48,400 bases of DNA from contig JAPOKO010000008.1 of NCBI GenBank assembly GCA_029977615.1, forward strand, positions 1-48,400. The letters are read 5' to 3'. The notes beneath the pieces were generated by a model. That model had not been told where the DNA came from and did not search any database. It saw only the letters and a program-made list of their open reading frames with translations. Source of the DNA: a bacterium. Its GTDB lineage: Bacteria; Actinomycetota; Acidimicrobiia; Acidimicrobiales; Ilumatobacteraceae. A program made the position numbers and the translations under genes. Shown one piece after another: positions 16,545 to 24,604 of this stretch (within the stretch, counting starts at the first letter, position 1; every line of letters starts with the position of its first letter).

Positions 16545-17990
16545 CTAGAAGTCAAGAGCTGATAACTCAGGTATCCAACCCGATGCTCGGTTCACTGCCT
16601 CGTTCCATTGTGCGCGGTCCAAAGCCTTATTTGGAGCCACAACAACCGCCGGAGACCAAGTACTGACCGCATCTGCGAGAGATTTCCAGGTTCCCACTGA
16701 TACGCCCGCCAAAAATGCGGCACCAAGGGTGGTTGCTTCGGTGACGGGAGACACTTCAATGGTGCGCTGGGATGCATTGGCCAATGCCTGTACGAAGGTG
16801 GGGTTTTTGCTCATCCCGCCGTCGATGCGCACCGAAGTAGTAGTTAGCCCTGAGTCAATCTCTGCAGCCTCGATGAGGTCGGTTCCGCGGTGAGCAATTC
16901 CTTCGAGTACAGCGCGAACGATGTGGCTTCGTGAAGTTCCGCGTGTAATTCCAAACAGTGATCCGCGTGCGCCGTAATCCCATCGCGGTGTGCCAAGACC
17001 AAGAAGGGCTGGAACATAAACCACGCCTTCAGTGGTTTCGCATTGCGAAGCAACAGCATGACTTTGCTCTGGCGTGTCAATGAGTTGCATGTCGTTGCAG
17101 AGCCAGTCAATGTTTGTTCCGGCTGACAACATGATTGCTTCAGCACCCCAATTCATGGATTGCGCATCGCTGTAGGCGATGATCGGGAATGTTCCACCCG
17201 GGCTGCGCTGTGCAGAAGCTGGCGAAGCTGAGCCAGTGAAGATGTCGAGCATGCCTCCGGTGCCAAACGTAATTTTTGTTTTGCCAGGTTCAATGCAACC
17301 TTGTCCGATAAGCGATCCTTGTTGATCCCCGATGATGCTCGCAATTGGTGGAGCACCGTCGAGTGCTGTTGCGTTGCCGACGACTCCACTCGAAGTGACT
17401 ACATTCGGCAACATTGATTCTTCAATGCCCATGAGTGTCAAGGAACGTTGCGACCACGACTGGGTGAGCGGGTCGAGCAATCCAGTTACTGCGGCATTGG
17501 AATGATCTGTTACATGTAGTGCACCGTTCGACAGCACATGAGCAACCCAGGTATCAACGGTGCCAACTCGAATGTCAGCACCTGCAGGCATGGCGTAGTT
17601 CTTCAACATCCATGAAGCCTTCGTGGCAGTTTGGTTAGGTGCAAGCGTGAGATTGTGCTCAATCTTTGCCGTGATGCATTCTCCAACCGTGCGCAAGTCC
17701 TGCCAGGAAAGCGAGGGACCGATCGGCAAACCTGTGTTTGCGTCCCACACCACCGTCGATGCACGTTGTGTGGTGATACCCACCGCATCAACTTTGCCGG
17801 CTTCTGCCAGTGACCTGCGAGCAACACGCAACACGGCATCGCGCATTGCTAAAGCATCAAACTCCACCAAACCTGCAAATGGCGAAGAGGGTGAGCACAG
17901 TTCATAATTCAAATGCGCAACGCTTCCATCGTTGCGTACTACTGCTGCGCGAAGACCAGTAGTCCCTACGTCAATTACAAGAACGCTCAT
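16545..17990 (-). CDS. glpK: FGGY-family kinase, probable glycerol kinase
   Basis: About 481 residues. VLVIDVGTTGLRAAVV is the N-terminal phosphate-binding strand of FGGY kinases. ITTQRASTVVWDANTGLPIG and LSWQDLRT resemble the glycerol kinase stretch around the substrate site, and FGTGGMLDIFTG plus IDGGMSKNPTFVQALAN are the adenosine-binding motifs. Glycerol as substrate is inferred mostly from its neighbours: it overlaps (ATGA) the AGPS-like gene, which follows glpD, all on the minus strand. Sequence differences from classical GlpK leave open another polyol. ATG 17990 is chosen for the overlap; GTG 17996 is also possible. Confidence 0.78.
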   Translation of the reverse strand: MSVLVIDVGTTGLRAAVVRNDGSVAHLNYELCSPSSPFAGLVEFDALAMRDAVLRVARRSLAEAGKVDAVGITTQRASTVVWDANTGLPIGPSLSWQDLRTVGECITAKIEHNLTLAPNQTATKASWMLKNYAMPAGADIRVGTVDTWVAHVLSNGALHVTDHSNAAVTGLLDPLTQSWSQRSLTLMGIEESMLPNVVTSSGVVGNATALDGAPPIASIIGDQQGSLIGQGCIEPGKTKITFGTGGMLDIFTGSASPASAQRSPGGTFPIIAYSDAQSMNWGAEAIMLSAGTNIDWLCNDMQLIDTPEQSHAVASQCETTEGVVYVPALLGLGTPRWDYGARGSLFGITRGTSRSHIVRAVLEGIAHRGTDLIEAAEIDSGLTTTSVRIDGGMSKNPTFVQALANASQRTIEVSPVTEATTLGAAFLAGVSVGTWKSLADAVSTWSPAVVVAPNKALDRAQWNEAVNRASGWIPELSALDF

Positions 17991-19480
17991 GGCCACACCG
18001 GTTTGCTGTTATTGCGTTGTGAGGTGAGGCCAATCTTTCCCGGGTTCAACAGATCCTTCGGATCCAACGTGTTCTTCAGGCCCTGTAGTAATTGCATGGC
18101 GCTGCCAAGCGATTCCTGCATGAATCGGGCGCGATTAATGCCAATGCCATGATGGTGCGAAACACTTGCCCCAAGTTTGATTGCCTCGCGTTGGCCGGCG
18201 TTCCACATGGCGATGTAGTGCTCTTCAACCGTTTCGGTTTTGTCACCGGCAAAAGTGAAATATAAGCAAGCACCGTCTAGATAGCTGTGCGATAGATGGC
18301 ACGATGCAGAGCGAGCCCCGGGTGCCGTCATAAACGCGGTCCGGACTCCATTGAAGATGGATTCAAGTTTTGACCACGGTGCAGAAACTTCCATGGTGTC
18401 AACGATGTAACCCTTGCGGGTGAGTGCTTGAAGGCCACTGGTGTCGTTGCGATGGTGCAGCCACTTCTCAACCAATTCAATATCGCCAACCTTGCCACGA
18501 TTACCAATGGCCGATTCGCGCACAATGTCCAAGGTTGCTTTCACTAAGCGTTCGTCGCCTTCGTCAAGAACGAGCAATGTGCATTGCGTTCCATCAAGTC
18601 CATGCGAGCGTTTGCTTTCAATTTCGTCGTACAACCGAAGTACGGCTGGTGTTGCACCATTGCGCACAGAGTCACGACAAGCATTTACGCCGTCAACGAA
18701 CGATGGAAAAATATACGAAGCGCGAGCTTGGAACTGCGCAACAGGATGAGCGCGTAGCCATACCTTGGTAATGACTCCGAGAGTTCCCTCGCTTCCAATA
18801 AACAGTGATGTGAGATCAGGACCAATTGCTGATGCCGGCGCACCGCCTGTGCGAACTACCTCGCCGTTTGCAAGCACAACTTCTAATCCCACCACCATGT
18901 CTTCAATTTTTCCGTAGCGCGTTGAGTATTGACCAGCGCCCCTACACGCGACCCAACCACCAACAGTTGAAATGTCGAACGATTGCGGGAAGTGGCCAAC
19001 CGTAAGTGCGTACTTTGATTGCAACTCGTTTTCAAAATCTGGGCCAAACGTTCCCGGTAGTACCTCAACAATTCCTGAAACCTGATCTACGGAAACGATT
19101 CCCTGCATTGCAGTGACATCAAGAACAACTCCGCCATACAACGGAACAGCAGAACCACAAACTCCACTTCGACCACCAGCAACGGTGAGGGGCAGATCGT
19201 GTGTGTTGCAGACTGCAACTAACGCCGCAATTTGCTCAGTGGTGTTTGGTGTGCATACGGCGCCAGGCTTGCGAGGAGTCTTACCTTGCAGAGCCCAATG
19301 CATGGCCAGTGGCCACCAGTCACGCCCATGTTCCGCAAGAGATTGGTTCTCAATGCTCGTGGGGCAGATCTTTTCCAATGCATCTCGTACTGCAGGTGAA
19401 AGTGTTGAGCCTGCAGGAAAGCGCTCCGTGATTTCGTCGGCAGCAACTGCAAACTCAATTGGTTCAGTTGGCTGGGTCAT
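17987..19480 (-). CDS. FAD-binding oxidase, alkyl-DHAP synthase (AGPS)-like
   Basis: A 497-residue flavoprotein of the vanillyl-alcohol oxidase fold. The FAD-binding half includes KPGAVCTPNTTEQIAALVAV, VAGGRSGVCGSAVP and ISTVGGWVACRGAGQYSTRYG, a stretch diagnostic of the AGPS/GlcD group. The C-terminal half carries HSYLDGACLYFTFAG and the triple-His SHHHGIGINRARF, as in alkyldihydroxyacetonephosphate synthase. AGPS makes the ether bond of ether lipids; bacterial relatives may instead oxidise 2-hydroxy acids or G3P-like substrates. Sitting between glpD and glpK supports a glycerol-phosphate or DHAP substrate. TAATCT (19487-19492) lies 6 nt before the ATG. Confidence 0.83.
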   Translation of the reverse strand: MTQPTEPIEFAVAADEITERFPAGSTLSPAVRDALEKICPTSIENQSLAEHGRDWWPLAMHWALQGKTPRKPGAVCTPNTTEQIAALVAVCNTHDLPLTVAGGRSGVCGSAVPLYGGVVLDVTAMQGIVSVDQVSGIVEVLPGTFGPDFENELQSKYALTVGHFPQSFDISTVGGWVACRGAGQYSTRYGKIEDMVVGLEVVLANGEVVRTGGAPASAIGPDLTSLFIGSEGTLGVITKVWLRAHPVAQFQARASYIFPSFVDGVNACRDSVRNGATPAVLRLYDEIESKRSHGLDGTQCTLLVLDEGDERLVKATLDIVRESAIGNRGKVGDIELVEKWLHHRNDTSGLQALTRKGYIVDTMEVSAPWSKLESIFNGVRTAFMTAPGARSASCHLSHSYLDGACLYFTFAGDKTETVEEHYIAMWNAGQREAIKLGASVSHHHGIGINRARFMQESLGSAMQLLQGLKNTLDPKDLLNPGKIGLTSQRNNSKPVWP

Positions 19481-19486
19481 GCCAAG

Positions 19487-19492
19487 AGATTA
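19487..19492 (-). promoter_or_regulatory. -10 box (TAATCT), leaderless, for the AGPS-like gene
   Basis: TAATCT on the minus strand 6 nt before ATG 19480, in the 16-bp gap after glpD. It suggests that AGPS-glpK can also be transcribed apart from glpD. Confidence 0.45.
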
Positions 19493-19496
19493 CGGA

Positions 19497-21161
19497 CTAC
19501 TGAACAGATGCCAAGAATTCGGCTTCGCTCACCATTCCTGCGGCTTCTTCCCGTGAACATGAATCCACGAAAAGCGCTACCTGGCGGTCAATTTCGGCAG
19601 AGTCCCAATGCAGTTCAGTCGCCATGAGTTCGGCAACTTTGCGAGCGCTGGCAAGGGTTGCACGTCGATTAATGATCCGTGCGCGGGTGCGACGTGACAA
19701 GACATCATCAAGAGTTTGGGCCATTTCATTTCGGCAGGCAAACACTGCTTCGGCACGCAAATAGGGAAGACCTGCAATAAGTGGTTCACCAAGAGAAGGA
19801 TCTTGCGAAATCAAATCCTTCACTCTGTTCATTTCGGTTCCGAAACGTTCTGCCAAGTGTGCATCAGCGCCATTAAGCATTGATGGCTTGAAACCTTTAG
19901 CGCCTATGAATTGCAAATTCTTTGTTTTGCATTTCTTTGCTTTGCCGATGTGCTTCACCACTTCGTCAACGGTGTGTTCCGACATCTTGCGGTACGTGGT
20001 GAGCTTGCCACCCATAATTGAAATGACACCTGAAGGTGAAACTTTCACTTTGTGCTTGCGCGATAAGTCCGCAGTCTTGCCTTTCGCTGCTGATCCGTCT
20101 TCGTTGCGCACGAGTGGTCGAAGTCCAGACCACACAGCAGTTACATCTTCAACCGTGACATTGGTGGTGATCGATTGATTCAATGCCTCCAACACGTATT
20201 GAATGTCTTCTGCACTGGTTTGCGATTCGTCTACACCACCAGCGAAATCTGTGTCGGTGGTTCCAACGTAGGTGTATTGATATGTGCCATCACCATTTGA
20301 AATCCATGGCACAACAAACAAACTGCGCTTATCCCGACGTACAGGAATCACAATTGCAATGTCATTTTGTACTTTCTTCCAAGGAACAGTGATATGAATT
20401 CCTTTTGCAGGACGAATGCTGTGAGGGTTATTGCCTTCATCGGCTTGTCGAACATTGTCTGCCCATACTCCAGCAGCATTCACCACAGTGGTTGAACGAA
20501 TGGTGAATGGTTCGCCATTGGCTGGTTGAACAATTGCTCCGCGGGCTACGCCTGCTTCGTCATGCACGATCTTGGTTACGGCGCACTGGTTTGCTATTGC
20601 GGCACCATGTTGCACGGCAGTGCGGGCCACTGCCACGCATAGTCGTGAATCGTCAGCGGCTGCGTCGTAATACAGGTAAGCGCTGGCAAGTTTCTCAAAT
20701 GGCATGGTGGGCAAGTGGTTATGTGCAGCTTTGGCCTTCAGTCGACGGTGGAACTTTCCAATACGCCAACCGCCGGTGAGGTCGTACATCCACAATGCAC
20801 TTCCCAATGCGCGGGCAATCTTCTTTGACACCACACCATCTTTCGTGAGGATTGGAATCATGAAGGGGAGCATTTGTACTAGATGTGGTGCGTTCTTTCG
20901 CAGGCGTTGGCGCTCATGCAACGCTTCGTAGACCAAGCCGATTTCGCCCTGCTGCAAATAGCGCAAGCCACCGTGTATGAGCTTGCTGCTTTTTGAGGAG
21001 GTACCCGAAGAGAAGTCATCCTTCTCAACAAGGGCAGTTCGCAGCCCACGTGAGGCTGCATCTAGGGCCACCCCTACTCCTGTAATGCCGCCACCGATAA
21101 CCAGGACATCAAATTGCTCGCTCTTGAGGCGTTCAATATTGGCCTTGCGGTCGAATTTCAC
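19497..21161 (-). CDS. glpD: Glycerol-3-phosphate dehydrogenase (FAD, aerobic)
   Basis: A 554-residue flavoprotein that oxidises sn-glycerol-3-phosphate to DHAP and feeds electrons to quinone at the membrane. FDVLVIGGGITGVGVALDAA (residues about 17-36) is the FAD dinucleotide fold; GTSSKSSKLIHGGLRYLQ is the GlpD family stretch; WSGLRPLV and IMGGKLTTYRKMSEHTVD come later; the C-terminal region is the helical DAO C domain. Length is normal for the family. The GTG start has TAGGCT 6 nt upstream. It is first of a glpD - AGPS-like - glpK block and divergent from the PerR-like regulator. Confidence 0.95.
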   Translation of the reverse strand: MKFDRKANIERLKSEQFDVLVIGGGITGVGVALDAASRGLRTALVEKDDFSSGTSSKSSKLIHGGLRYLQQGEIGLVYEALHERQRLRKNAPHLVQMLPFMIPILTKDGVVSKKIARALGSALWMYDLTGGWRIGKFHRRLKAKAAHNHLPTMPFEKLASAYLYYDAAADDSRLCVAVARTAVQHGAAIANQCAVTKIVHDEAGVARGAIVQPANGEPFTIRSTTVVNAAGVWADNVRQADEGNNPHSIRPAKGIHITVPWKKVQNDIAIVIPVRRDKRSLFVVPWISNGDGTYQYTYVGTTDTDFAGGVDESQTSAEDIQYVLEALNQSITTNVTVEDVTAVWSGLRPLVRNEDGSAAKGKTADLSRKHKVKVSPSGVISIMGGKLTTYRKMSEHTVDEVVKHIGKAKKCKTKNLQFIGAKGFKPSMLNGADAHLAERFGTEMNRVKDLISQDPSLGEPLIAGLPYLRAEAVFACRNEMAQTLDDVLSRRTRARIINRRATLASARKVAELMATELHWDSAEIDRQVALFVDSCSREEAAGMVSEAEFLASVQ

Positions 21162-21167
21162 CTCGTC

Positions 21168-21173
21168 AGCCTA
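21168..21173 (-). promoter_or_regulatory. -10 box (TAGGCT), leaderless, for glpD
   Basis: TAGGCT on the minus strand, 6 nt before GTG 21161; fits the repeated TANNNT-N6-RTG geometry. Confidence 0.45.
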
Positions 21174-21278
21174 AGCGCTAAGCCCTTTAGATGAGCCATT
21201 TTGCGCCTCATTCATGATTTTTACAATTTGCAAAGATTTCTTGTTAGCACGAATTGCAGATTAGGAGTGTGCGGCTTT

Positions 21279-21770
21279 ATGGTCTTCCGCATGCAATCTC
21301 CAGCAGCACTTGCCGCCATATACCGCAGTATGGGACGCAAGGTCACGCCACAGCGTCAGTTGTTGTTTCAGTTGATGCACGAAAATGATTGCCATCCGAC
21401 GGCAGAGGCACTATTTGCCGAAGCATCGGCGCAGATGCCAGGCATTTCGCTACGAACCGTGTATCAGACGCTGAATGAGTTAGCCGAAATGGGTGAGTTG
21501 CAGTTCATCGACATTGGTGGTGGACCAACTCGATTCGACCCCAATCTTGACGATCATCACCATGTGGTCTGCATAGATTGCGGACAAATTCGCGATGTTC
21601 AGGTCAGTGGGGCTGCAGCCCTACACCCATCGGGTGCTGAAGATTTCGTAATTAACGAAGTTGGCGTGGTGTTTCAGGGCGTGTGTTCATCATGCGAAAA
21701 AAGTCGTGCAAAGTCCGGAAGGTCTGTGCGCGCAAAGTCTCCTGCTTTGCAGGCGAAAGTAAGTAAGTAA
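21279..21770 (+). CDS. Fur-superfamily regulator, PerR-like
   Basis: A 163-residue Fur-family repressor. The winged helix has RKVTPQRQLLFQLMHENDCHPTAEALF and ISLRTVYQTLNELAEMGEL. Two CxxC pairs (C98/C101 and C136/C139) form the structural zinc site. The regulatory-metal ligands match PerR: His39 (HPTA), Asp87, His93/His95 and, decisive, Asp106 five residues after the second Cys, where Fur proteins usually have Glu and B. subtilis PerR has Asp104. So a peroxide-sensing role is likely. ATG 21279 has AGGAG 11 nt upstream; GTG 21267 and ATG 21291 are alternatives. The rubrerythrin gene follows by 32 bp. The C-terminal tail is Lys/Ser-rich. Confidence 0.88.
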   Translation: MVFRMQSPAALAAIYRSMGRKVTPQRQLLFQLMHENDCHPTAEALFAEASAQMPGISLRTVYQTLNELAEMGELQFIDIGGGPTRFDPNLDDHHHVVCIDCGQIRDVQVSGAAALHPSGAEDFVINEVGVVFQGVCSSCEKSRAKSGRSVRAKSPALQAKVSK

Positions 21771-21802
21771 AACAAATCCAAACAACAACAGAGGAGAAAA
21801 TC

Positions 21803-22222
21803 ATGGCAGGCCTCGAAGGCACCAAGACACATGAAAACCTCAAGGAGGCGTTTGCAGGCGAGAGCCAAGCAAATCGTCGTTACTTGTGGTTCGCACAGAA
21901 GGCAGACGTAGAGGGTTACCCAGACATTGCTGGCTTGTTCAAGAACGTTGCTGACGGCGAAACCGGTCACGCACACGGTCACCTTGAATACCTTGCAGAA
22001 GTAGGCGACCCAGCATCGGGAGAGCCAATTGGCGACACCGAGCAGAACCTGAAGTCTTCAATTGCAGGCGAAACCTACGAGTACACCCAGATGTACCCAG
22101 GCTTTGCAAAGACCGCACGCGACGAAGGCTTTGCCGAAATCGCTGACTGGTTCGAAACACTTGCACGCGCTGAGAAGAGCCACGCTGGCCGCTTCGCAGA
22201 CGGTTTGAAGAGCATTTCCTGA
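21803..22222 (+). CDS. Rubrerythrin (diiron peroxidase, no rubredoxin domain)
   Basis: A 139-residue rubrerythrin diiron four-helix bundle that reduces hydrogen peroxide. Ligand helices are visible: [59 protein letters not shown] and [16 protein letters not shown], supplying the Glu/His set. The usual C-terminal rubredoxin FeS4 domain with its two CxxC pairs is absent, so the electron donor must be another protein; the downstream Fe-S protein is a candidate. A strong ribosome site (GAGGAG) precedes the ATG. It lies between the PerR-like gene and the Fe-S gene. Confidence 0.95.
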   Translation: MAGLEGTKTHENLKEAFAGESQANRRYLWFAQKADVEGYPDIAGLFKNVADGETGHAHGHLEYLAEVGDPASGEPIGDTEQNLKSSIAGETYEYTQMYPGFAKTARDEGFAEIADWFETLARAEKSHAGRFADGLKSIS

Positions 22223-22244
22223 TTTAGGAAATTTTCGCAACGCT

Positions 22245-22278
22245 GTGGATGTTGCATGGGAGACTGTGCAACATCCAC
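22245..22278 (+). repeat. Perfect 12-bp inverted repeat (hairpin) between rubrerythrin and Fe-S genes
   Basis: GTGGATGTTGCA (22245-22256) and its exact reverse complement TGCAACATCCAC (22267-22278) surround a 10-nt loop. In RNA this is a strong hairpin 22 nt after the rubrerythrin stop. No T-run follows, so it is not a classic terminator. It could protect or separate the rubrerythrin part of the operon mRNA, or serve as a protein-binding site. Confidence 0.75.
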
Positions 22279-22316
22279 TGCAAGTTATTGAGTACACAAA
22301 CGAAAGAAACTAAGAC

Positions 22317-23624
22317 ATGACCACCATTTACGATCCGCATCACCCGCTCTATCTCGACGAGGCAGACACTCGTAAAGAACTTGAGCGCGTGTACGACCTA
22401 TGTCATGGCTGCCGTTTGTGCTTCAAGTTTTGCCCTTCGTTCCCAACGTTGTTCTCGTATATCGACATGCACGATGATCAAGACGCGGGGAAGATGACAC
22501 CTGCTCAACAAGATCACGTTGTTGACGAATGCTTCCAATGCAAATTGTGTTACGTGATGTGCCCATACATTCCAGAACTTCATGAATGGGCCCTCGATTT
22601 TCCTCGTCTCATGCTGCGCGCAGACGCAATGCGTCGCGCGAATGGCCAGGTTTCTGCTCGCGACAAACTCACCACGGCAGTAATGGGGCACACTGATGCG
22701 CTTGGCAAAGTGGCAACAAAAGCTGGTGTGGTTAGCAACGTGGTTATGGGCGCCAAGCCAGGCTCACTCATTCGCAAAGTGGTCGAAAAAACTGCCGGTA
22801 TTTCCAGTGTGCGCATGCTTCCACCATTTGCCAAGCAGCGCTTCACCACATGGTTCAAGAAGCGTCCACAAATTCGACTCACCAAGTCGCAAGGTGATGT
22901 CGCAGTCTTCCCAACGTGTCTCGTGGAATACCAAGACCCACGTATCGGTCACGATTTGGTGAAGGTGTACGAGCACAATGGCGTGTCATGCTCGCTCGCT
23001 GGCACCACCAATTGCTGTGGCGCTCCGTACTTGCACTCAGGTGACATGGACTCCTTCACCAAAGTTGCAGCAAAGAACATTGCAGAACTCGTGAAAGACG
23101 TTCGCGCTGGCAAAGACATTGTTGTGCCACAGCCAACGTGCAGTTACATCTTGAAGAAGGACTATGTCGACTATGTCGGTGGTCCAGATGCCAAATTGGT
23201 TTCAGAGCATACGTTCGACGCTGCCGAATACTTAATCAAGATTCACAAAACAGAGGGCAAATCACTTGACTTAGATTTCAAGGGAACCGTTCCCGAAACA
23301 GTTACGTATCACACGCCTTGTCACTTGCGTGCGCAAAATATTGGACTGAAGAGTCGCGATCTCATGAAGTTGACTGGCGCAAAGATCAAACTTGTACAAC
23401 AGTGCTCGGGTATTGACGGCATGTGGGGACTGCGCGCAGAGAACGCCCACTTGTCTATGCCAATTGCCGAGAAACTCGGACGAATGATTACCGAAGCAAA
23501 CGGTGATGTTGTAACTGGTGATTGTCACTTGGCAAACACCGCAATTAACGAACAAACAGGAAATCAACCCGTACACCCACTGCAAGTAGTTGCACGTGCG
23601 TACGGCTTCACAGAGGAGAAATAA
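22317..23624 (+). CDS. Fe-S protein with two CCG-type domains (GlpC/HdrD-like), rubrerythrin-associated
   Basis: A 435-residue redox protein. Two [4Fe-4S] ferredoxin motifs occur near the N-terminus: C29/C32/C35/C39 followed by P, and C72/C75/C78/C82 followed by P. Two Cys-rich domains of the heterodisulfide-reductase type follow: FPTCLVEYQDP...TNCCGAPYLHSGD, then YHTPCHLRAQNIG...QQCSGIDGMWGLR, in which the usual CCG is CSG. It resembles GlpC and lactate-utilisation LldE/LutA. The rubrerythrin, this protein and DUF3501 lie together, so I infer an electron-transfer partner for peroxide reduction rather than a GlpABC subunit (glpA and glpB are absent). It ends 2 bp before the DUF3501 gene. Confidence 0.88.
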   Translation: MTTIYDPHHPLYLDEADTRKELERVYDLCHGCRLCFKFCPSFPTLFSYIDMHDDQDAGKMTPAQQDHVVDECFQCKLCYVMCPYIPELHEWALDFPRLMLRADAMRRANGQVSARDKLTTAVMGHTDALGKVATKAGVVSNVVMGAKPGSLIRKVVEKTAGISSVRMLPPFAKQRFTTWFKKRPQIRLTKSQGDVAVFPTCLVEYQDPRIGHDLVKVYEHNGVSCSLAGTTNCCGAPYLHSGDMDSFTKVAAKNIAELVKDVRAGKDIVVPQPTCSYILKKDYVDYVGGPDAKLVSEHTFDAAEYLIKIHKTEGKSLDLDFKGTVPETVTYHTPCHLRAQNIGLKSRDLMKLTGAKIKLVQQCSGIDGMWGLRAENAHLSMPIAEKLGRMITEANGDVVTGDCHLANTAINEQTGNQPVHPLQVVARAYGFTEEK

Positions 23625-23626
23625 CC

Positions 23627-24241
23627 ATGGCAACCCCCGCCAACGCAATTTCATCACGCAAACTCAAACTGGAAGACATTCTCGACCTTCGTGCGTACGA
23701 GCGCATTCGTGAAGAGAGTCGCGCAACAAGCATTGAGACTAAGCGGAAGCGTCGCATTGGTCTTGGCACTGTTGTGACGGTCATGTTCGAGAACCGTCAA
23801 ACCATGTGGTACCAGATTCAGGAAATGATTCGTTCAGAAAAATCCATGCATGACGAACAGGTCATGGAAGAGTTGAACGCGTACAACCCACTCATCCCAG
23901 AGCCTGGTCAGTTGTCTGCAACATTGTTCATCGAACTCACGAGCGAAGAGCAGATGCGTGAGTGGTTGCCGAAATTGGTCGGAATTGAAAGTTCGATGAT
24001 CATCAAGTTGAGCGATGGAACACAGGTTCGCTGCGTAACTGATGAGGCGCATGCCGAACAGCTCACCCGTGATTACATCACCGCAGCGGTGCATTACATC
24101 CGCTTTGAGTTCACTCCAGAACAAGTGGAGCTCTTTGCAGCCGGTGGTGCGCAGTTAGTGTGCGATCATCCTGCGTATGGCGAAAGCATCGAATTGCCTG
24201 CTTTCACCGTTGCCGAATTGCTCGCTGACCTTCGCCCATAA
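23627..24241 (+). CDS. DUF3501-family protein
   Basis: A 204-residue cytoplasmic protein. The N-terminus (LKLEDILDLRAYERIREESRA, then KRKRRIGLGTVVTVMFENR and MWYQIQEMIRSEKS) matches DUF3501, a family known mainly from gene neighbourhoods with rubrerythrin and HdrD-like Fe-S proteins. No Cys motif or catalytic signature is seen. ATG 23627 is 2 bp after the Fe-S gene stop, so the two are translationally coupled. A short hairpin (CGCCC-ATAA-GGGCG, 24233-24246) spans the stop codon and runs into TTTG. Confidence 0.85.
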   Translation: MATPANAISSRKLKLEDILDLRAYERIREESRATSIETKRKRRIGLGTVVTVMFENRQTMWYQIQEMIRSEKSMHDEQVMEELNAYNPLIPEPGQLSATLFIELTSEEQMREWLPKLVGIESSMIIKLSDGTQVRCVTDEAHAEQLTRDYITAAVHYIRFEFTPEQVELFAAGGAQLVCDHPAYGESIELPAFTVAELLADLRP

Positions 24242-24250
24242 GGGCGTTTG
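24233..24250 (+). terminator. Weak terminator-like hairpin at the end of the rubrerythrin operon
   Basis: CGCCC (24233-24237) and GGGCG (24242-24246) pair over ATAA, followed by TTTG. The stem is short and overlaps the DUF3501 stop codon, so this is tentative. Confidence 0.35.
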
Positions 24251-24352
24251 TAGGCCTGTATTGGGCCAAATACGCCAATTGGCATGGATACCTAGCGCCG
24301 TTCTACAGTCACCCGCGGGGAAGTAGTCAGCATTTGGCAAAGGGGGCCGTGC

Positions 24353-24592
24353 ATGGCGTTAGCGGATGTGGAGTGGCGAAGCAAAGGCGCTTGCCAAGGT
24401 CTGGATGCTGAAATCTTCTACCCCGAAAATGAAGATCACGCTGACTTTGCTTTATCAGTGTGCGAGCAATGCGTCGTTCGCATAGCGTGTCTTGAATATG
24501 CGTTGGATGCTCGCGAACAACAAGGCGTGTGGGGCGGAGCAACTGCTCGTGACCGCCGCAAAATGTTGCGCCAGCGTCGTCACACTGCGTAA
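24353..24592 (+). CDS. WhiB-family Fe-S regulator
   Basis: A 79-residue actinobacterial WhiB-like protein. The four cluster Cys are C14, C37, C40 and C46 (CxxC then x5 C), followed by the GVWGG turn (58-62) and a basic C-terminus (RDRRKMLRQRRH) that contacts DNA. Wbl proteins carry a [4Fe-4S] cluster sensitive to O2 or NO and act with the main sigma factor. AAAGGGGG before the ATG is the ribosome site. A TACAGT about 40 nt upstream with TTGGCA 19 nt before it could be its promoter, at low confidence. It belongs to no visible operon; trpD follows after 12 bp. Confidence 0.95.
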   Translation: MALADVEWRSKGACQGLDAEIFYPENEDHADFALSVCEQCVVRIACLEYALDAREQQGVWGGATARDRRKMLRQRRHTA

Positions 24593-24604
24593 CGGAGTTG
24601 CGCG

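Noticed and set aside
22317..23624. Fe-S protein as GlpC subunit of anaerobic G3P dehydrogenase
   Set aside because: glpA and glpB are absent, an aerobic GlpD is present nearby on the other strand, and the direct neighbours are rubrerythrin and DUF3501.
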